A stretch of DNA of 64,000 bases from NCBI RefSeq assembly GCF_900108855.1, contig NZ_FNXY01000004.1, positions 727,335 through 791,334 on the forward strand. Direction: 5' to 3'. This DNA is from Dyadobacter koreensis. Its GTDB lineage: Bacteria > Bacteroidota > Bacteroidia > Cytophagales > Spirosomataceae. The position numbers were made by a program, and so were the translations under genes. This document shows, piece by piece, positions 47,556 through 57,278 of this stretch; within the stretch, counting starts at the first letter, position 1, and each line of letters begins with the position of its first letter. The notes under the pieces are model-generated. The model was not told the DNA's origin and ran no database searches. It was given only the letters and a program-made list of their open reading frames with translations.

Positions 47556-48351
47556 TTTTCATTCGGAGTGCATAGCCAACTAATGCGGTTGCGTTACTGA
47601 TACCCGTCTTGTCCATCATATTTCGCCTGTGGTTTATGACGGTGTGTTCGCTGAGATACATTTTGTCTGCAATTTGTTTACTGCTTAATCCCTCAACCAT
47701 CCAAAGAAGCACCTCCTTTTCCCGGTTTGAAAACAATTGGTCCTCTTCATGCAAGTAATAAAGCTTCTTGTTAATTAATTCGCATGATTGCTGTACTCCC
47801 ACCTTACTTATCTTTTCAATGGTATGTATCACCGGGTTTTCATTTTTGTAATGATCAATATTCACTATCATTCCTAAACTGAGTATTAGTTTGCCTTTTT
47901 CGTCGGACTTAATAATACAGTTCCTTTGGAGAAGATTAACATACCCACCGTTACTTCTTTTCAATCGATAGTTATACGAAAACAGGTAATCGGGATGCTG
48001 GTCGAACGGTACTTTTTCAAGAAAATTGAGTCTGTCCGGGAAAATTCGCTCATTAAACATTCTCATATCCTCCTTGTGATAGATTTCCAGCGTGTAATTA
48101 ATTCCGCCATCTATAAAATAATCAGCTTTGCTACCAATAGTGATCTGGGATGATTTGGACATGGTCACATACCGTCCCGTGGAATAATCCATCAAATAAA
48201 TAACAGGCACGCCGTGATACAGCAAAGAACGTGAAAACGGGTCGGGGGAGAGAATTTGGATTACATTCTCCAATTCAGACAATTCATAGTTTTTACTGAT
48301 TTGAGATAACCCACCTATGTAACTGATCCAGGAGTTTTTTTCTTTTTTCAT
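47548..48351 (-). CDS. PAS-LuxR transcriptional regulator, downstream paralogue
   Basis: 267 residues. A PAS-like sensor covers about 45-175 (PVIYLMDYSTGRYVTMSKS ... FSYNYRLKRSNGGYVNLLQRNC), followed by a GerE/LuxR HTH at 200-265 (LFSNREKEVLLWMVEGLSSKQIADKMYLSEHTVINHRRNMMDKTG). There is no receiver domain, so it probably senses a ligand or redox state directly. It starts 34 nt after the paralogue upstream. The two share start (MKK-x-x-x-SW), domain order and length and are plainly tandem duplicates. The end overlaps the convergent hydrolase gene. Confidence 0.88.
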   Translation of the reverse strand: MKKEKNSWISYIGGLSQISKNYELSELENVIQILSPDPFSRSLLYHGVPVIYLMDYSTGRYVTMSKSSQITIGSKADYFIDGGINYTLEIYHKEDMRMFNERIFPDRLNFLEKVPFDQHPDYLFSYNYRLKRSNGGYVNLLQRNCIIKSDEKGKLILSLGMIVNIDHYKNENPVIHTIEKISKVGVQQSCELINKKLYYLHEEDQLFSNREKEVLLWMVEGLSSKQIADKMYLSEHTVINHRRNMMDKTGISNATALVGYALRMKII

Positions 48352-48385
48352 GATAAATAAAGAGTAAGACGATGGTTCTGCGGAT

Positions 48386-49189
48386 TCAGATAATACCGTT
48401 TTTTATCGCATAACCCACCAGTGCGGTTGCATTAGGCGTATTCGTCTTCTGGTTCATATTCCTCCGGTGGTTGATCACGGTATGTTCGCTGACAAATAAT
48501 CTGGCCGCAATTTCTTTTGTTGAAAGACCATCGGCCATCCACAAGAGTACTTCTTTTTCACGTTTAGTAAGTAATTGATCTTCCTGGTTTGCATAGTAAA
48601 AATTCTTTATAATGGTTTGAGGGAGCTGGTCTGGATAATCCGGGTTAATTTTATCTACTAGCTGTATGGTTTTTGTCGAATTTCTGTAATGGTCGACATT
48701 GATAACCATGCCAAAAGCAATCAGAGGATTTCCATTTTCATCGGATCGAATGAAGCAATTACGTTGTAAGAGGTTAACGACACGCCCTTTAATGTCGTGA
48801 ATCCTGAAATTATATGAAAAGATATGGTTTTTGTGCTCAGTGGCAGGTATTTGTTTGAGGATGGATAACCTTTCGGAAAATATTTTTTCATTATACAGCT
48901 TCAAATCTTCCTTATGATAATTTTCTACCAAAATGGAGACCCCTTCCTTCATGAAATCATCTGAAGTATATCCCAGAAGTGATTTAACGGAGTGCGACAT
49001 ACTCATATACTTTCCTGACCTGTAGTCCAACATGTAAATAATGGGAATGCTGTGATGAAAAACAGAGAGAAACTGCTGATTAAAGTTAAGAACCGATTCT
49101 TTCCCTTCCACCATCAATTCTTCGGGTTCAAAATCCTTGTTGCGTGTAGCTTCAATGTAGTTCAGCCAGCTGGCTGCATCTTTCTTCAT
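48386..49189 (-). CDS. PAS-LuxR transcriptional regulator, upstream paralogue
   Basis: A TTG at 49246 would extend the frame by 19 codons. The ATG at 49187-49189 is chosen because it gives MKKDAASWLNYIEA, which aligns with the start of the neighbour paralogue; this gives 267 residues. The PAS-like domain has IPIIYMLDYRSGKYMSMSHS and FSYNFRIHDIKGRVVNLLQRNC; the LuxR HTH has LLTKREKEVLLWMADGLSTKEIAARLFVSEHTVINHRRN. It heads a two-gene unit with the paralogue at 47548. A perfect 15-bp hairpin lies in its leader about 60 nt before the start. Confidence 0.88.
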   Translation of the reverse strand: MKKDAASWLNYIEATRNKDFEPEELMVEGKESVLNFNQQFLSVFHHSIPIIYMLDYRSGKYMSMSHSVKSLLGYTSDDFMKEGVSILVENYHKEDLKLYNEKIFSERLSILKQIPATEHKNHIFSYNFRIHDIKGRVVNLLQRNCFIRSDENGNPLIAFGMVINVDHYRNSTKTIQLVDKINPDYPDQLPQTIIKNFYYANQEDQLLTKREKEVLLWMADGLSTKEIAARLFVSEHTVINHRRNMNQKTNTPNATALVGYAIKNGII

Positions 49190-49251
49190 ATTGCAGTAAA
49201 TGAAATTTTGGTCTGATCCAAGTACAGAGCTGATCAAGTTAGCCAAAATGG

Positions 49252-49285
49252 ACTAGAAAATGACAAGAAATTGTCATTTTCTAGT
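49252..49285. promoter_or_regulatory. Perfect 15-bp hairpin with GAAA loop upstream of the LuxR pair
   Basis: ACTAGAAAATGACAA (49252-49266) and TTGTCATTTTCTAGT (49271-49285) are exact inverted copies around GAAA. Neither side has a T-run after the stem, so it is not a typical terminator. It could be a two-fold operator for one of the LuxR dimers or a leader RNA structure. A GNRA-type tetraloop favours RNA; A/T-richness fits either. Confidence 0.5.
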
Positions 49286-49637
49286 ATATGGTTGGCACTG
49301 TACCTTTGGGGTAACACTGAGGAGATTGATTGGAGCTCCATTTAGGGGTAAAAAGAAGGGATATTTTACGATCGGTATATGCTCTGTTTCAATTGTGACT
49401 GCCAAATATCGTATAAGTGAAGAAATTCGGTTGATCCCATCCTAAATTTCAATGTCGTTTACTGTAACTGAACGAAATAGGATATTTAATAACGGATTTT
49501 ATAATGACAGACAGGGAAGAAACCAATAATGCGGTTGTAATTTTCGAGTAGGCTCCGGTTAATAATCTCCATACGAAAAAAAATTGATTTGAGATTTACC
49601 AGCGGGCAGGCTCTATTTCTATAAACTATCTTTTGAA
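49286..49637. other. Intergenic region between divergent genes
   Basis: About 350 bp between the LuxR unit (minus) and the secreted protein gene (plus). I see no gene, repeat or clear promoter match; the DNA is A/T-rich and must hold both promoters. Confidence 0.5.
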
Positions 49638-51137
49638 ATGTATATTATGAACAGATTTTTAATTAAAGAATTCAGTGATAGAAGCCTCCAGTTCATATTT
49701 TTGTCAATTGCGTTCTTTCTAAGCTATACAGGAAGTTTCTCACAGGATGTGAGAAAACAACTGCAAGAGGAAAATAGAATTAAGCAGTCTTATTTCCAAT
49801 TACTAAAAGATAATGCCACAAGAGCTGCAAACGAATGCGCTAGGAAAGCAGGATGTTTTGAAAAGGGTCATTCTCACCCTGCTGACGGAAGACTTGTATG
49901 TGAACGTTCAGACTCGCATTCAAAAGCGTTATGCAATTGCGGAAAAGATCAAGAACGAATTTTGGCAGATATCGAGAGGCAACAAACGGATTGGGCAAGT
50001 AGCATGGCACGAAAAGAGGAATCGCTACGCATACCGATTCCAAACTCAAATTCTAGCGATATTACCACAGCACTTAACGAAAGCCGGGAAATACTGAGTG
50101 GCAAAAAGACAATTAGAAGAAATGAAGTAGAAAATCCCAAAGATAATTCTGAGAGTAAGCAAATGGTAGACTTGAGTGGTAAAAGGAGTCAAAAAGAAAT
50201 AGATGAACGGGAAATACAGCATAAGTCAAAACAATCACAACCGGAATCAACCAGAAGTAATATCACAAAAAAGACTTACGAACCCGATCTAGATCCAAGA
50301 ACAGCAAAAAGTCTATACTCCGCTAAGGAAGTGGAAAAAAACAATGATGCTTTTGTTAATGGATCTGGTGAAATGATCAGACTTATGGGTGATGGTCTTG
50401 ATAATGAGCCAAGTTACGACGAACACTATTCAAAGAACTTTAATAGGTTCGGCTTTGAATTTGGATTGTTTTTTGAAGTAGTGCCGTTGGCTTTAAATAA
50501 TGAAGTCAATATACAGTACAATGGGAAGAACACGCACAGTCTCACAACATCGTCCGATGCTACTTTTATAGGGGGGGTAAATCTAGGTATTTCGTATTAT
50601 CCGATATATTCTAGATATGTCAAATTAGCCATCAACGCTAATCTAGATGGAGGAATTCCAATTGGAGCCACAGGAACATCAATTACATACAATTATGGTG
50701 CAAATCTAGCTGTGGGTTCCCAAACTATAAAGGCCGTTGGGGAATTTATGACGGGGCAGAGGTTTATTAATTATTCAACTTACAGTTACGGATCTACAAT
50801 TGAAACCTCAGTGGACGGAGTTTTTACGCCGAAAATAAAAATGTATAAGGTTGGTCTACGATATTCTTGGATAGGTCAATGGTTTTTTAAGAAGGTTGGC
50901 ACGCATATTGATCTATTATTCTTAAGAGGAGATCCGCAGATAAGCCCCTTACTTGTAACCAAGAAAAAAAATAAAGGTATATCTGCTTCATTATCTTATG
51001 ATAGTAGACTAGCCTTTTCTGTGGATGTAATAATTGACCATCCAACTCTGGGTGATATTGATAATAGGCTTACGGATGACTTCAAACCAAGCAGACCTTT
51101 TGTAAGAGTCGGGGTTGTACGTAGGTTCGTATTTTGA
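49638..51137 (+). CDS. Secreted protein of unknown function with a beta-barrel-like end
   Basis: 499 residues; ATGs at 49638 and 49647 are both possible. A signal peptide covers about 15-37 (LQFIFLSIAFFLSYTGSFSQ). Residues ~40-115 are helical and rich in Cys and His (NECARKAGC, FEKGHSHPADG, LVCERSDSHS, ALCNCG), which could bind a metal or form disulfides. Residues ~125-240 are low-complexity, charged and probably disordered. From ~250 to the C-terminal Phe the sequence alternates as in an outer-membrane beta-barrel (FGFEFGLFFEVVPLAL, ISYYPIYSRYVKLAINANLDGG, VGVVRRFVF). I recognise no family. It may be an anchored surface protein with a periplasmic Cys-rich head. Confidence 0.75.
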   Translation: MYIMNRFLIKEFSDRSLQFIFLSIAFFLSYTGSFSQDVRKQLQEENRIKQSYFQLLKDNATRAANECARKAGCFEKGHSHPADGRLVCERSDSHSKALCNCGKDQERILADIERQQTDWASSMARKEESLRIPIPNSNSSDITTALNESREILSGKKTIRRNEVENPKDNSESKQMVDLSGKRSQKEIDEREIQHKSKQSQPESTRSNITKKTYEPDLDPRTAKSLYSAKEVEKNNDAFVNGSGEMIRLMGDGLDNEPSYDEHYSKNFNRFGFEFGLFFEVVPLALNNEVNIQYNGKNTHSLTTSSDATFIGGVNLGISYYPIYSRYVKLAINANLDGGIPIGATGTSITYNYGANLAVGSQTIKAVGEFMTGQRFINYSTYSYGSTIETSVDGVFTPKIKMYKVGLRYSWIGQWFFKKVGTHIDLLFLRGDPQISPLLVTKKKNKGISASLSYDSRLAFSVDVIIDHPTLGDIDNRLTDDFKPSRPFVRVGVVRRFVF

Positions 51138-52308
51138 GAATGCTGAACTCTACTGCCATCCTTTGTGCTACACAAACGAAAATATGTTCCAAAAGGCCGT
51201 CTATGAAGATGCAAACAGCAGTTCCAGCTTTGAACAATTTAAAAAACCAAATCTGAATACTCATCCAAACAATTTGATAACCGCTACAATTGGAATCAGA
51301 ATCAATCGCTCTCAAACTGTGTTTCCGTATCCATGCTTATATGTAACACACGGACGATTTCTTTGTAATTTTAATCAATCACAATAATGAAGATAAGGTG
51401 CTTGCCAAATTTCGTGTTTCAAGTATCCTTTTCTTGAGTGAAAGAAGTGCAAACTACTCTTCGTGAACAGTTAACTAACGGTCTTTTGATGCAGGAAACC
51501 ACTCAGCGAACAGCAGAGATTGTCAGCAACTTTCATAAAGATGCCTTTTCGAAGGGGATGTTCCGATTTATTAATGAGACGACAGAGCTATGCTACCAAA
51601 GAATTCATTAGGGCAAACCCAGATGGGTTCGGAGGATCTGGCTTCATTAGATATTTTTGAGACAGATGTAATTTCGTAAAAAATTGGCCGGACGTCACCA
51701 AGCGAAGATTACATATGACTTATCTATTGGATAATAGACGGTCTTCTCTTCAATGGAAAAATGGAAATTAAACCAGAATGTGTGGTCCTTTTTGATCAGA
51801 TCCAATATTTGAAAAGTCTTTTTTCTTTGTGCCCCAGACGGGAAAGACTGGACACCTTCAACCGGTTGTTTTAAGTTTAATGGCTGGTAGAATTGTTTTC
51901 GTTTTCTGTGCAGTTGCAATCTTTATCGGTAACAACGAAGGTGTGACTATAAAAAAGTTGATTGTAATATTTCTCCTCGGCGGTCGAGCCAATTTTACCA
52001 TTTATCTTACTGGCCTTCATCGCGCCACTTTGCGAAATGGGACCCGGAGCCGAACATTTGTCGAACTATTTCTTAGAAGACCTGAATAAGATAGCCAAGT
52101 TGGTCATTTAAATTATAAATCGTTCACAGATAGATTTAATCAAGTCTCTAAAATCAAATCCCCATAATGTAAATTATTATGAAATTCGGTTGGAAAGTCC
52201 AATCCATTCCCAATATGATTTCTGTTTTTCAGGTATAGTTGAAAAATAAATACTTCAACTTCTAGAATTTTGCTTAATTTAAGCTCTAAGCCCAAATAAC
52301 TAAGTAAC
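51138..52308. other. Long intergenic tract before the NYN-NACHT operon
   Basis: About 1.17 kb, A/T-rich, without a recognisable gene. Short frames exist (plus 51115-51387 and 51829-52089; minus 51695-51919) but none shows a family motif. A plus-strand piece near 51485-51600 (TTQRTAEIVSNFHKDAFSKG) and a minus-strand piece near 51905-52035 (KINGKIGSTAEEKYYNQLFY) look like debris of former genes. The final ~100 bp should contain the operon promoter. Confidence 0.45.
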
Positions 52309-53010
52309 ATGCCCTTCAATATACTTATTGACTATGATAATATTGAGTCCATTGATCACGGTAGAGGTCTTGTTTATATTATTGAAAAAGCCGTCAATCA
52401 GTTAAACTATGGTGAGATCCATGACTTAAGAATTGTTGTGAGATTGTATGGTGGCTGGTATGAAGGCAACAACATTACCAGAAGAGCGCAAAATCTCAGA
52501 ACTGAAATTCATAGCAGTTTTCCGCTGACTACTCTGTTATCCGATAATTCGACTCAAGTTATTGTTAATGCCGAGTTGGCTACGAGTTTAAAGATTGAAC
52601 CTACAAAATTACTAGTGAATACTTTCCGAAGAAACGGAGTTCCCTCAGGTTTAAAGTCAAACCATCCCATTGTTGTGGGGTGCAGGCAGACGGGGTGTCC
52701 TGTTTTGACTGTCTACAGTTTTGTTGATACCGGTAAGTGTAGTCAATGTAGCCATACGAAGGTAGATGATATTTTCTTCCGAAAGGAACAGAAGCTTGTT
52801 GATACTATGCTTACGGCGGATATGATTGCTATTGCACACCAGGATAAAAAATATGGTATTGTTTCTTCTGACGATGACTTCTGGCCAGGTATATTGACAT
52901 CGATCGCTATGGGATGTGAGGTATTTCATTTCCAAACCAAGGCAGGTCGGGCAACTCCTACACATTATAGTAGAATGGTAACTCAAAATTATTACATGAA
53001 AAGTCTTTAG
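52309..53010 (+). CDS. NYN/PIN-like nuclease with zinc knuckle
   Basis: 233 residues. The N-terminus FNILIDYDNIESID gives the NYN acidic residues Asp 8 and Asp 10. EQKLVDTMLTADMIAIA (Asp 165, Asp 171) and YGIVSSDDDFWPGI (Asp 188-190) give the rest of the PIN-like metal site. Between them is a probable zinc knuckle with Cys 125, Cys 130, Cys 144 and Cys 147 (CRQTGC ... CSQC). NYN proteins are metal-dependent RNases. The complete acidic set suggests activity. The stop is separated by one base from the ATG of the NACHT-type gene, so the pair is tightly co-translated and probably one functional unit in which the ATPase controls the nuclease. Confidence 0.87.
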   Translation: MPFNILIDYDNIESIDHGRGLVYIIEKAVNQLNYGEIHDLRIVVRLYGGWYEGNNITRRAQNLRTEIHSSFPLTTLLSDNSTQVIVNAELATSLKIEPTKLLVNTFRRNGVPSGLKSNHPIVVGCRQTGCPVLTVYSFVDTGKCSQCSHTKVDDIFFRKEQKLVDTMLTADMIAIAHQDKKYGIVSSDDDFWPGILTSIAMGCEVFHFQTKAGRATPTHYSRMVTQNYYMKSL

Positions 53011-53011
53011 T

Positions 53012-55288
53012 ATGAATCCACAAGATTTTAAACGAATATTAATTTCATTTGCAGATAGTGCCGATGACATTCTGGAAAATAAAGGTAAAATTACTGGGAT
53101 TATCAGAAATGAGGCAATTGAAATTCAACTTATCGATAAAGAGGGGGAACTTTTCATCAGGGAGGATGAAGAGGAAATCAAAGCCCGTACTTGGATTGCT
53201 AAGAGGCTGGCTCAATTGGAACAATTAGCAGATCGTATCAGAGAATTTCTACCTGCCACTAAAGATTTTATTAATCCTACAGGAAGTTTACTTGATGATA
53301 TCGATATTGATCCTACTGAAACCGAAAGACCAACGGATAACGTCACCGAATGTTTGCGTGAAAAGTTGGGCCAAAGGATTCCCGGTACTACCGGCGTTGT
53401 TTATTTGACCTGTGATGCAGGGGAAGGTAAAACAACGATTATTAATCATCTAGCTGTTCATCAAGCTGAGTTGTTTAAGAAGAAAAGGACTGATTGGTTA
53501 TTAGTTCCCATTCCGCTAGGCGGTAGACCTTTTTTACGTTTTGATGATATTGTAATAGCATCTTTGGTTAACCGGTTGAGATTTAGGCTATTCTACTACG
53601 AATCATTCATTGAAATGGTCAAGCTCGGTTTGATTGTTCCAGCCTTCGACGGTTTTGAAGAGATGTTTATGGTAAGTTCAAGTGGGGAGGCTCTTTCCGC
53701 TACAGGGCAACTAATGACTAAGCTCAACTCTTCCGGTAACGTTTTGATTGCAGCTAGAAAAGCCTATTTTGATTACAAAGGTTTTGGCGCACAAGCTAAG
53801 TTGTTCGATACCATTAGTATGGATTCTGTTTCGTTTGCTAAAATAGGAATTAACAGATGGAATAAGACACAGTTCGAGGCCTACGCCTTATCTCGTGAAA
53901 TCTATAACGGAGAGGAAGTTTATGAACTTATTGAAAGTCAATTAGGTTCGGATCATCCATTATTGACCAGGCCAGTACTAGTCAATCAATTACTTTCGGT
54001 TGTGGGGAACGACAATAATCTAGACAAAATTTCCTCCTCACAACTTAATTCGATCGATTACTTTCCAAACTTTGTTGACACAATAATTACAAGAGAAGCA
54101 GATACCAAATGGATTGATACGTCAGGAGAGAACAAGCCATTACTTACAGTTTCTCAACATTATGAGTTATTAGCAGCATTGGCCGAAGAAATGTGGCTAA
54201 ATAATACGGACTCCTTATCTTTAAGTATCGTTGATCTTTTGGCAGACCTTTATTCTGAGTCAAATGGTTTTTCTGTTCAGATTAGCAGGCAAATAAAAGA
54301 AAGATTAAAACAGCACGCGCTACTTATAAAAGCGGAAGTAGCTAATCAATTAAAATTCGACCATGAAGAATTTAAGGAATTTTTTCTCGGGGTCAGTTTC
54401 TTCAATGCTCTTGCAGCAAACAGAATTCAGGAATTTAAAAATTTGCTTAGAAAGGGATTGATATTTGGTCAGACTATTGATGTATTAGCGAACTACGGAC
54501 GAAAAGAGGAGAAAATTAAGATTCAGGATATCGCAAAAATTTTTAAAATAATACAACTTACTGAAAATACCGCTTCTTATGTTAAAGAGAATTGCGGTAG
54601 TTTAATTTTGAAAATATTATCAGGAAAAAACTCTGTTGGAATTATTTTAGAAAATTATTCATTTCCTGTCGATAGTCTTAAGGGTGTTACCCTAAACAAT
54701 TTGGTTATTAGAAACTCTCATTTTCAGCCAACCGCCATTTTTAGTACGAATATTCAAAATTCTTTGTTTGAGTTTTGCACATTTGATAGCCTGGAAATTA
54801 TTAAAAACCATAATGTTATTGACCATAGTATTCTTCACGATTGCGAGATTGTAGCGGTTCAAAATTCAATAACTGAATTAGAATTCTATGATCCGTATAA
54901 CATAAATCGAGAACTCCTTGCGCTCGGTTTTAATTTCGGGAAAGTAGAGGTCGAAGAGGATAATCAAGTAAGGGTTGAAGTTGACCAAGATCTTGCGCTC
55001 GTTCAGAAAGCACTAAGAAGATTTATTCGTGGTTCTCATCTAAATGATAATGTTTTTCGTATTAAGCTTGGTCAAAACGCCGAATATTTTATCGATCACT
55101 TACTTCCCATTCTTATTAATGACAATATCATTAAAGAGATTGAATATCAAGGTGCTGGTTCTAAGAGAAGATTTAAGCTAATTGCGCCATTTGACAAAAT
55201 CAATTTCGCATTGAAAAATAGTAACGGTGAGTTTCAGAAATTTCTTGAAAAAATGAAAGATAATAGGGGCTTTATTGAACAGAGCTAA
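53012..55288 (+). CDS. NACHT/STAND-type NTPase, partner of the NYN nuclease
   Basis: 758 residues. The N-terminal ~110 residues are helical with no known effector domain. The P-loop is TCDAGEGKTT (133-142), and LIVPAFDGFEEM (207-217) is the NACHT-style Walker B with extra acidic residues. A helical NACHT-associated region follows (RPVLVNQLLS, DHEEFKEFFLGVSFFNAL). Residues ~560-640 have a repeated pattern (LNNLVIRNSHFQPTAIF, NSLFEFCTFDSLEI) like pentapeptide or beta-solenoid coils, possibly the sensor. The end looks like a winged helix (DNIIKEIEYQGAGSKRRFKL). STAND proteins oligomerise on sensing a trigger. With no effector of its own, the co-encoded NYN nuclease is the likely effector. The Gabija-like genes converge on it. 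Confidence 0.82.
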   Translation: MNPQDFKRILISFADSADDILENKGKITGIIRNEAIEIQLIDKEGELFIREDEEEIKARTWIAKRLAQLEQLADRIREFLPATKDFINPTGSLLDDIDIDPTETERPTDNVTECLREKLGQRIPGTTGVVYLTCDAGEGKTTIINHLAVHQAELFKKKRTDWLLVPIPLGGRPFLRFDDIVIASLVNRLRFRLFYYESFIEMVKLGLIVPAFDGFEEMFMVSSSGEALSATGQLMTKLNSSGNVLIAARKAYFDYKGFGAQAKLFDTISMDSVSFAKIGINRWNKTQFEAYALSREIYNGEEVYELIESQLGSDHPLLTRPVLVNQLLSVVGNDNNLDKISSSQLNSIDYFPNFVDTIITREADTKWIDTSGENKPLLTVSQHYELLAALAEEMWLNNTDSLSLSIVDLLADLYSESNGFSVQISRQIKERLKQHALLIKAEVANQLKFDHEEFKEFFLGVSFFNALAANRIQEFKNLLRKGLIFGQTIDVLANYGRKEEKIKIQDIAKIFKIIQLTENTASYVKENCGSLILKILSGKNSVGIILENYSFPVDSLKGVTLNNLVIRNSHFQPTAIFSTNIQNSLFEFCTFDSLEIIKNHNVIDHSILHDCEIVAVQNSITELEFYDPYNINRELLALGFNFGKVEVEEDNQVRVEVDQDLALVQKALRRFIRGSHLNDNVFRIKLGQNAEYFIDHLLPILINDNIIKEIEYQGAGSKRRFKLIAPFDKINFALKNSNGEFQKFLEKMKDNRGFIEQS

Positions 55289-55421
55289 ACGTTTCATAGT
55301 TGAGTGAAGAAAAATTTCGCCGAGGTGATTTATGGAATATGGAAATTAGGATTAGACAATTTTAGATACTTAATTAACGTAAATTATATCACTTAGTCTA
55401 TATAATATCATTCATATCAAT

Positions 55422-57272
55422 TTACTTTTCTTCAGTTATCACTAATCCAGAATTTTTTAATTCATTGAAAATATCTTCTATGACTTTGAAACTTTGATTG
55501 CGAATTCTTCCATTTCGATCTTTTCTGGTTTTAGAAAACGTAAAAATCACCCTGTGCTTTGCTCGGGACAAGGCAACGAAGAAAGCGCATTTGTCTTCAT
55601 CAGGTTGTTTCTGATAACTCCAGAACGCTCCATCTTCAAGACCGACGAAAATTATCGTATGATATTCAAGTCCTTTACTCTTGTGAACAGTCATGACTGG
55701 AACTGTCTCAATACCAATGAGGCTTTCCAACGCTTGGATAAGTCCTAGATCTTCGTTATAAAGATTTGTAAGCTCCCGGATTATATCAGCTAACGTTTCA
55801 TCGAGGAATTTTACGCTTTTATACATTGGATAAAAATATTGTATTTTATCCCGTCCGGCAAAGTCAATTATTTCGTTGATTACGGCTCCAAGTCGTTCAG
55901 CATTCCAATATACATCATTATATTTCTGCTGACACTGTTTAATAAATTTAGAAAATGAGATTTCTGATTTGAGCAGCTGAGACTGCTCCAAATCAGTGTG
56001 TAAGTTATTTAGAAAAGTTAATGCAATGGTTTTCGAGTCTTTCCATCGCTTATCAAAAATAACATAGAGAGAATGAATGATATATTGAGAGAGATCCTGT
56101 GCAATAAGATCTTGTAAAATACTCTCATCTCTGGCATTAATGCCGTGTTCATTAAAGTGATCTATTAGGTCACCGGCATAAATATTTAGACTTTGTTTGA
56201 CCAAAATACAAATTTCACGTGGTTTTATTTTATCCTCATTTATCAATTTGTAAACTGTCGAAAATAGTGTTGTTATTTCTTGATCGGGGTTCTTAAAAAC
56301 CCATAAAAAGCATTCTCCACCTTCTTTATGCCTTTTTGGATCGGGCGTCGAAAAATCCGTTTTACCAAGCAAGTGTTCTGTTAAATAATTTTGTAACGCA
56401 ACCAGGCGCGGCGCACAACGGAAGTTCATTTTAAGGTGTGCTTTTTCCGCTGAAAGTTCCAGTAAATAATCCTCGAATACAGACTCTTGTGCCCCTGCCC
56501 AAAGCATTATCCTTTGCTTATCGTCGCCAACTGCTGTGATCTGGCTGTTACCGCCTAAAAAACAAGATTTAAAGAACTCATACTGAATTGCTGTTGCATC
56601 TTGAAATTCATCAAGGAAAATGTGGCTGTAAGTGTTTTGAAGGAACAATTTTATTTTCTCATTGCCTGTCATAATTGCTTCCGCGAGACGCATAATCATT
56701 TTGAAGGTTAGCTTAGAGGGCTTATCTTTCATCATGCTTTCCCAGACAGCATTTCTAATAGATATCGCATTTGAATGGGAATCTAGTCCAACTTTTGATG
56801 TGGTATGAAACGATATGAGTTCTTTATCCGTTTTTGAAAATCGAAAAGTACGATCTAATTTTTCGTAATACTCCAGAACAGATTTATCATCTAATAATAT
56901 TAGGTAATCTTTATCAATATTGAGTGATTGCGGAAGACTGTTTCCGAAGTGGTCGAGAATCAATTTTGCGAATGAGTCAAAAGTCATTGAATCAAATCTA
57001 TTCGACAGCACTTCCTCACACCTTAGCCTTACCCGTTCTTTTAAATTATATGCAGCATCTCTTTTAAAACTGATCGCCAGGATTCTTTGTGGATACTTAC
57101 ACTCATTTGATTGAAGTAAAAAGCATGCTTTTTGTGCCAAGAGTTCTGTTTTACCCGCACCAGGCCCCGCGACGACCAGGAAGTTTTTTTTTGAGCTAAT
57201 GACCTTCAGGGCTGTCTCTTCGAGGTTAAGCTTGCCTGCTGGTGACCAATCTTCAATCCTTACTTTTTTCAT
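55422..57272 (-). CDS. gajB: UvrD/Rep-like SF1 helicase, Gabija GajB-like
   Basis: 616 residues. SF1A motifs are in order: Walker A VAGPGAGKTELL (about 34-45), ILAISFKRDAAYNL (Ia), HIFLDEFQDATAIQYEF (II), AVGDDKQRIMLWAGA (III), LKMNFRCAPRLV (IV), TVHKSKGLEYHTIIFVGLEDG (V) and VALSRAKHRVIFTF (VI). It starts 6 nt after the OLD-type nuclease gene. An OLD nuclease directly followed by a UvrD-like helicase is the Gabija arrangement (class 2 OLD). GajB senses DNA ends and activates or supports GajA. It is longer than the reference GajB (about 490 residues), so this may be a divergent branch. Confidence 0.8.
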   Translation of the reverse strand: MKKVRIEDWSPAGKLNLEETALKVISSKKNFLVVAGPGAGKTELLAQKACFLLQSNECKYPQRILAISFKRDAAYNLKERVRLRCEEVLSNRFDSMTFDSFAKLILDHFGNSLPQSLNIDKDYLILLDDKSVLEYYEKLDRTFRFSKTDKELISFHTTSKVGLDSHSNAISIRNAVWESMMKDKPSKLTFKMIMRLAEAIMTGNEKIKLFLQNTYSHIFLDEFQDATAIQYEFFKSCFLGGNSQITAVGDDKQRIMLWAGAQESVFEDYLLELSAEKAHLKMNFRCAPRLVALQNYLTEHLLGKTDFSTPDPKRHKEGGECFLWVFKNPDQEITTLFSTVYKLINEDKIKPREICILVKQSLNIYAGDLIDHFNEHGINARDESILQDLIAQDLSQYIIHSLYVIFDKRWKDSKTIALTFLNNLHTDLEQSQLLKSEISFSKFIKQCQQKYNDVYWNAERLGAVINEIIDFAGRDKIQYFYPMYKSVKFLDETLADIIRELTNLYNEDLGLIQALESLIGIETVPVMTVHKSKGLEYHTIIFVGLEDGAFWSYQKQPDEDKCAFFVALSRAKHRVIFTFSKTRKDRNGRIRNQSFKVIEDIFNELKNSGLVITEEK

Positions 57273-57278
57273 AGTCTA

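Noticed and set aside
51115..51387. 90-codon plus-strand frame overlapping the end of the secreted-protein gene
   Set aside because: No domain pattern, overlap with a better gene, and a translation typical of chance frames.
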